Below are positions 6,137 through 8,348 of a stretch of 8,348 bases of DNA, one piece after another. How positions within the stretch are numbered: the first letter of the stretch is position 1; the number at the start of each line of letters is the position of its first letter. Location of the stretch: NCBI GenBank assembly GCA_003220195.1, contig QHRT01000248.1:1-8348 (forward strand). The letters run 5' to 3'. Made by a program: the position numbers and the translations under genes. This stretch comes from Candidatus Rokuibacteriota bacterium. Its GTDB lineage: Bacteria > Methylomirabilota > Methylomirabilia > Rokubacteriales > CSP1-6. The notes below the pieces were generated by a model. It saw only the letters and a program-made list of their open reading frames with translations. It was not told the origin of the DNA and did not search any database.

Positions 6137-7282
6137 TTACCGTCCCGGGCGCTTCATGCGCTCTTCGATCAGGTGGAGGATCGTGCCGGACGTCACGCGC
6201 CGCACCAGCTCCGTGTACGAGATCCGTCCCATCTCGAAGAGCTCTTGGAGTCGCGCGTCCATCGTGATCATGCCCTGCTGTCGCGACGACTCCATGGTGG
6301 AGCGCGTCTGGTGCATCTTCGCCTCGCGGATGTGGGCGGCGACGGCGGCGGTGCGAATCAGCACTTCCGCGCCCAGGACGCGGCCGGCGCCGTCGGCCCG
6401 GGGAATCAGCTGTTGCGCGATGACGCCGAGCAGCGTGAAGGCGAGCTGCGTCCGGATCTGGATCTGCTGCTGCGGCGGGAAGACGTCGACCATGCGGTCG
6501 ATCGCCTGGATCGCGTCGTTCGTGTGCAGCGTCGCGATCACGAGATGACCGGTCTCCGCGGCGGTGAGCGCGGCGGCGATCGTCTCGAGGTCCCGCATCT
6601 CGCCGACGAAGATCACGTCCGGATCCTGCCGGAGGACGTACTTGAGGGCATTGCCGAACGAGTGCGTATCGGCGTAGACCTCCCGCTGGTCGACCACGCT
6701 CTTCTTGTTCTCGTGGAGGAACTCGATCGGGTCCTCCACGGTCACGATGTGGCAGCGCCGGCTCTCGTTGATCAGGTCGATCATCGCGGCGGTCGTCGTC
6801 GTCTTGCCGCAGCCGGTCGGTCCCGTGACCAGGATGAGCCCGTGCGGTCGGAGCGACAGCTCCTTCGCGATCAGCGGCACGCCCAGCTCCTCGAGGCTCG
6901 GGATCTGACGGGGCACCAGGCGGAACGCCCCGGCCACCCAGCCCTTTTGCGAGTAGATGTTCGCGCGGAACCGCACCATTCCGCTGACGGAGAGCGAGAA
7001 GTCGAGCTCTTTCTTCTGCTCGAAGGCCTCGCGCTGCGTCTCGTTGAGCAGGCCGGCGACGAGATGTCTCGTGTCGTCGGGCATGAGGGGCCGGGTTCCG
7101 ACCGGTTGAAGATCACCGTCGATGCGCAGCAGCGGCGGCGTATGCGCGGTCACCAGCAAGTCGCTGGCGCCGGTGCGCACCGCTTCTTCGAACAGCGCGG
7201 CCATGCTGACGGCGCCGTCCTGCGCGGCGCCGCCCAGACCATCGCCGTGGCCGACCATGGCTCTCGGGAACACTCGTTCCAT
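6137..7282 (-). CDS. pilT: Type IV pilus retraction ATPase PilT family
   Basis: PilT hexamers hydrolyse ATP at the cytoplasmic face of the inner membrane to depolymerise type IV pili and drive twitching. This 381-residue protein is complete. It has an N-terminal PAS-like domain with 'GASDLLVTAHTPPLLRIDGDL' (38-58), the Walker A motif GPTGCGKT (154-161), an Asp box VEDPIEFLH (182-190), atypical Walker B DVIFVGEMRD (222-231) and His box TGHLVIATLHT (244-254). 'VDVFPPQQQ' (265-273) is also typical. 'HIREAKMHQ' (317-325) corresponds to the PilT AIRNLIRE region. The ATG at 7282 is supported by GGAGGA six bases upstream. It adds about 26 residues before the usual beginning at Met27 (MAALFEEAV). No other pilus gene is in the window, so it may serve pili encoded elsewhere; PilT and PilU cannot be told apart with certainty. 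The truncated transporter lies immediately downstream and a DppC-like permease upstream. Confidence 0.94.
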   Translation of the reverse strand: MERVFPRAMVGHGDGLGGAAQDGAVSMAALFEEAVRTGASDLLVTAHTPPLLRIDGDLQPVGTRPLMPDDTRHLVAGLLNETQREAFEQKKELDFSLSVSGMVRFRANIYSQKGWVAGAFRLVPRQIPSLEELGVPLIAKELSLRPHGLILVTGPTGCGKTTTTAAMIDLINESRRCHIVTVEDPIEFLHENKKSVVDQREVYADTHSFGNALKYVLRQDPDVIFVGEMRDLETIAAALTAAETGHLVIATLHTNDAIQAIDRMVDVFPPQQQIQIRTQLAFTLLGVIAQQLIPRADGAGRVLGAEVLIRTAAVAAHIREAKMHQTRSTMESSRQQGMITMDARLQELFEMGRISYTELVRRVTSGTILHLIEERMKRPGR

Positions 7283-7288
7283 TCGTGG

Positions 7289-7294
7289 TCCTCC
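7289..7294 (-). promoter_or_regulatory. Strong ribosome-binding site deciding the pilT start
   Basis: GGAGGA on the minus strand is a near-full Shine-Dalgarno sequence six bases before the ATG at 7282. It fixes that ATG in preference to Met27, which has nothing comparable and would be the expected start by length alone. Confidence 0.7.
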
Positions 7295-7297
7295 AAA

Positions 7298-7330
7298 TCA
7301 CGCGGAGCGTTCAAAGAATGAATCGCGTGA
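7298..7330 (-). other. Inverted repeat between permease and pilT
   Basis: TCACGCG (7298-7304) and CGCGTGA (7324-7330) form 7-bp arms around a 19-nt loop in the short gap before pilT. Only TTT follows on the minus strand, so this is not a good terminator. It could act in the pilT leader or as a protein site next to the candidate promoter. Confidence 0.35.
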
Positions 7331-7333
7331 GGT

Positions 7334-7339
7334 ATTCTA
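7334..7339 (-). promoter_or_regulatory. Candidate -10 element for pilT
   Basis: On the minus strand TAGAAT matches the -10 consensus at 5 of 6 positions. It sits right after the permease stop in an AT-richer patch. Transcription would start near 7327 and give a leader of about 45 nt ending in the GGAGGA ribosome site. The -35 region falls inside the permease 3' end and matches poorly. It would let pilT be expressed apart from the permease. Confidence 0.3.
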
Positions 7340-7341
7340 TC

Positions 7342-8211
7342 TCAGTAATCGCGGGGATCGAGCACGTCGCGCAGGCCGTCGCCCGCCAGGTTGAATGAGA
7401 GCGCCAGGACAAAGATCGCGAGCCCGGGCCAGAGCGCCATCCACGGCGCGGTCTCGAGGAACTGCTGCGCGGCGTTCAGCATGGTTCCCCACGACGGCGC
7501 CGGCGGCTGCACGCCGAGGCCGAGGAACGACAGCACCGCCTCGGCGATGATCGCGGTTGGAATTGCGACCGTCGCCTGCACGAGAATGGCGCTCGCGATG
7601 TTGGGCAGGATGTGCCGCGCCATCAACCGGAGATCGCCACCGCCGAGGCCGCGCGCGGCCGAGACGTAATCTTCCTGGCCGACCGACAAGACCAGACCGC
7701 GCGTCAACCGGATGTACGTCGGTGTGGCGCCGAGGCCGATCGCGAGGGTCGCGTTCGTGAGCGACGGGCCGAGGATCGTGACGAGGCCGATCGCCAGGAT
7801 CAGGAACGGAAACGCGAGCCACGCGTCGGTGAGCCTCATGATCACCTGGTCGAGGCCGCCGCGGTAGAACCCGGCGACGAGCCCGACCGGCACGCCGACG
7901 GCGATGGCCAGCACGATCGAGCCGACGCCAGCCTGCATCGAAATGCGCGCGCCCCACACGACACGCGAGAAGCCGTCGCGTCCGAGATCGTCGGTGCCGA
8001 ACGGGTGTGCCGCGCTCGGCGCCTTGCGGATGAGCTTCCAGTCCGTTTGCACCGGATCCTTCGTGGCGATCCACGGTGCGCCGAGCGCGGCCGCGACGAA
8101 CAGCAGCACGACCAGCGCGCCGATCGCGGCGGCGGGCCGTCGGCGGCCGACGCGCCACGCGCGACGCAGCACGCCCGCGCGCGACGTCATGGCCTCGCGT
8201 TCCGTGAGCAC
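7342..8211 (-). CDS. ABC transporter permease, DppC/OppC family
   Basis: This is an inner-membrane permease subunit of a peptide/nickel-type ABC importer, which works as a heterodimer with a DppB-type partner. Read from the GTG at 8211 it has 289 residues. Features in order: the N-terminal segment with the first helix (27-48); the DppC signature 'HPFGTDDLGRDGFSRVVWGARISM' (69-92); further helices around 96-115, 127-148 and 150-162; the EAA loop 'DYVSAARGLGGGDLRLMARHILPN' (181-204), which contacts the ATPase; and 'LSFLGLGVQPPAPSWGTML' (227-245), with the last helix near 258-276. The usual 'DVLDPR' end is present. The GTG is preferred because GAGGT lies six bases upstream. ATG 8190 is the main alternative, and ATG 8337 would add about 40 Pro/Arg-rich residues unlike the family. 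No DppB, ATPase or intact binding protein is adjacent in view. It may pair with proteins beyond the right edge. Confidence 0.93.
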   Translation of the reverse strand: MLTEREAMTSRAGVLRRAWRVGRRRPAAAIGALVVLLFVAAALGAPWIATKDPVQTDWKLIRKAPSAAHPFGTDDLGRDGFSRVVWGARISMQAGVGSIVLAIAVGVPVGLVAGFYRGGLDQVIMRLTDAWLAFPFLILAIGLVTILGPSLTNATLAIGLGATPTYIRLTRGLVLSVGQEDYVSAARGLGGGDLRLMARHILPNIASAILVQATVAIPTAIIAEAVLSFLGLGVQPPAPSWGTMLNAAQQFLETAPWMALWPGLAIFVLALSFNLAGDGLRDVLDPRDY

Positions 8212-8217
8212 GTCGCG

Positions 8218-8222
8218 ACCTC
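8218..8222 (-). promoter_or_regulatory. Ribosome-binding site deciding the permease start
   Basis: GAGGT on the minus strand lies six bases before the GTG at 8211. The next ATG at 8190 has a GAGG only two bases ahead of it, which is too close for normal use. This favours the GTG start. Confidence 0.5.
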
Positions 8223-8252
8223 GAGGAGCGCCCTCCGTAGTCCGCGGCGCGT

Positions 8253-8273
8253 CCGAGCCGGCGGGCGGCTCGG
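8253..8273 (-). other. Hairpin upstream of the permease gene
   Basis: CCGAGCC (8253-8259) and GGCTCGG (8267-8273) form a perfect 7-bp stem with a 7-nt loop in the gap between the possible upstream gene end and the permease ribosome site. No T-tract follows on the minus strand. It may stabilise or partly stop the transcript between operon genes, but the role is unproven. Its presence fits a gap rather than coding sequence here. Confidence 0.4.
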
Positions 8274-8291
8274 GGGGCTTTTCGACGGCCC

Positions 8292-8348
8292 TCAGCTGAT
8301 CGATTCCGGCGCGATCAGCCGCCATCCGCCGTGCCACGGATCCGGATG
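8292..8348 (-). CDS. Possible C-terminal end of an upstream gene (runs off right edge)
   Basis: On the minus strand the frame entering from the right edge reads HPDPWHGGWRLIAPESIS and then TGA at 8294-8292. The Trp/Pro-rich composition looks protein-like, and a gene end here would leave an 80-bp gap with a hairpin and ribosome site before the permease GTG. Eighteen residues are too few to name a family. A DppB partner usually sits at this place in such operons, but the ending does not resemble the usual DppB C-terminus. Confidence 0.3.
   Translation of the reverse strand, partial: HPDPWHGGWRLIAPESIS

Noticed and set aside
6050..7321. Plus-strand frame of 423 codons opposite pilT
   Set aside because: It is an antisense shadow without domain features; pilT on the minus strand is complete with Walker and His boxes.
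1..8348. Insertion sequence, transposase, integrase or tRNA-linked attachment site to explain the rearrangements
   Set aside because: No transposase or integrase motifs, terminal inverted repeats or tRNA genes were found on either strand.

Overview
The window is GC-rich DNA (roughly two thirds G+C by eye), densely coding, with short intergenic gaps and GTG starts. It is bacterial chromosome. The peptide-type ABC solute-binding protein, the compact alkyl-sulfatase-like metallo-hydrolase and the amidohydrolase resemble sets I associate with soil and sediment lineages such as Candidatus Rokubacteria/Methylomirabilota. That placement is from memory of family style and is tentative. I see no rRNA, tRNA, CRISPR array or insertion sequence.

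Left block (1-3372, minus strand): one transcription unit reads right to left. It starts with a family-5 ABC solute-binding protein that carries a signal peptide, but its reading frame breaks near 2847. A metallo-beta-lactamase-fold, alkyl-sulfatase-like hydrolase follows, starting on a GTG that overlaps the previous stop (GTGA). An amidohydrolase follows, also overlapping (ATGA), and runs off the left edge. The tight coupling suggests uptake and hydrolysis of one class of organic substrate, which the sequence does not identify.

Divergent control region (3373-3570): it holds a good promoter candidate for the left operon and, directly upstream of it, four clear and one decayed copy of a 22-bp unit. 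Each clear unit is itself a dyad of the type GTCGTC-N6-GACGAC. The array lies between that operon and msrB and looks like a multi-site operator. It is the most distinctive non-coding signal in the window.

Centre (3571-6153): msrB on the plus strand, a 379-bp stretch with small palindromes and no convincing gene, then a family-2 glycosyltransferase with C-terminal membrane segments. The glycosyltransferase runs 124 bp into the 3' end of a convergent MFS transporter. That transporter holds only six membrane segments, corresponding to the C-terminal half of the family, and its reading frame opens only at the end of pilT with no credible start codon.

Right block (6137-8348, minus strand): a complete PilT-type ATPase with no other pilus gene in view, preceded by a DppC-type ABC permease. 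At the far right edge there may be the last 18 codons of another gene. One frame-broken and one half-missing gene, plus a glycosyltransferase that may have lost a fused domain, suggest a rearranged region or assembly damage. The two cannot be separated from this sequence alone.
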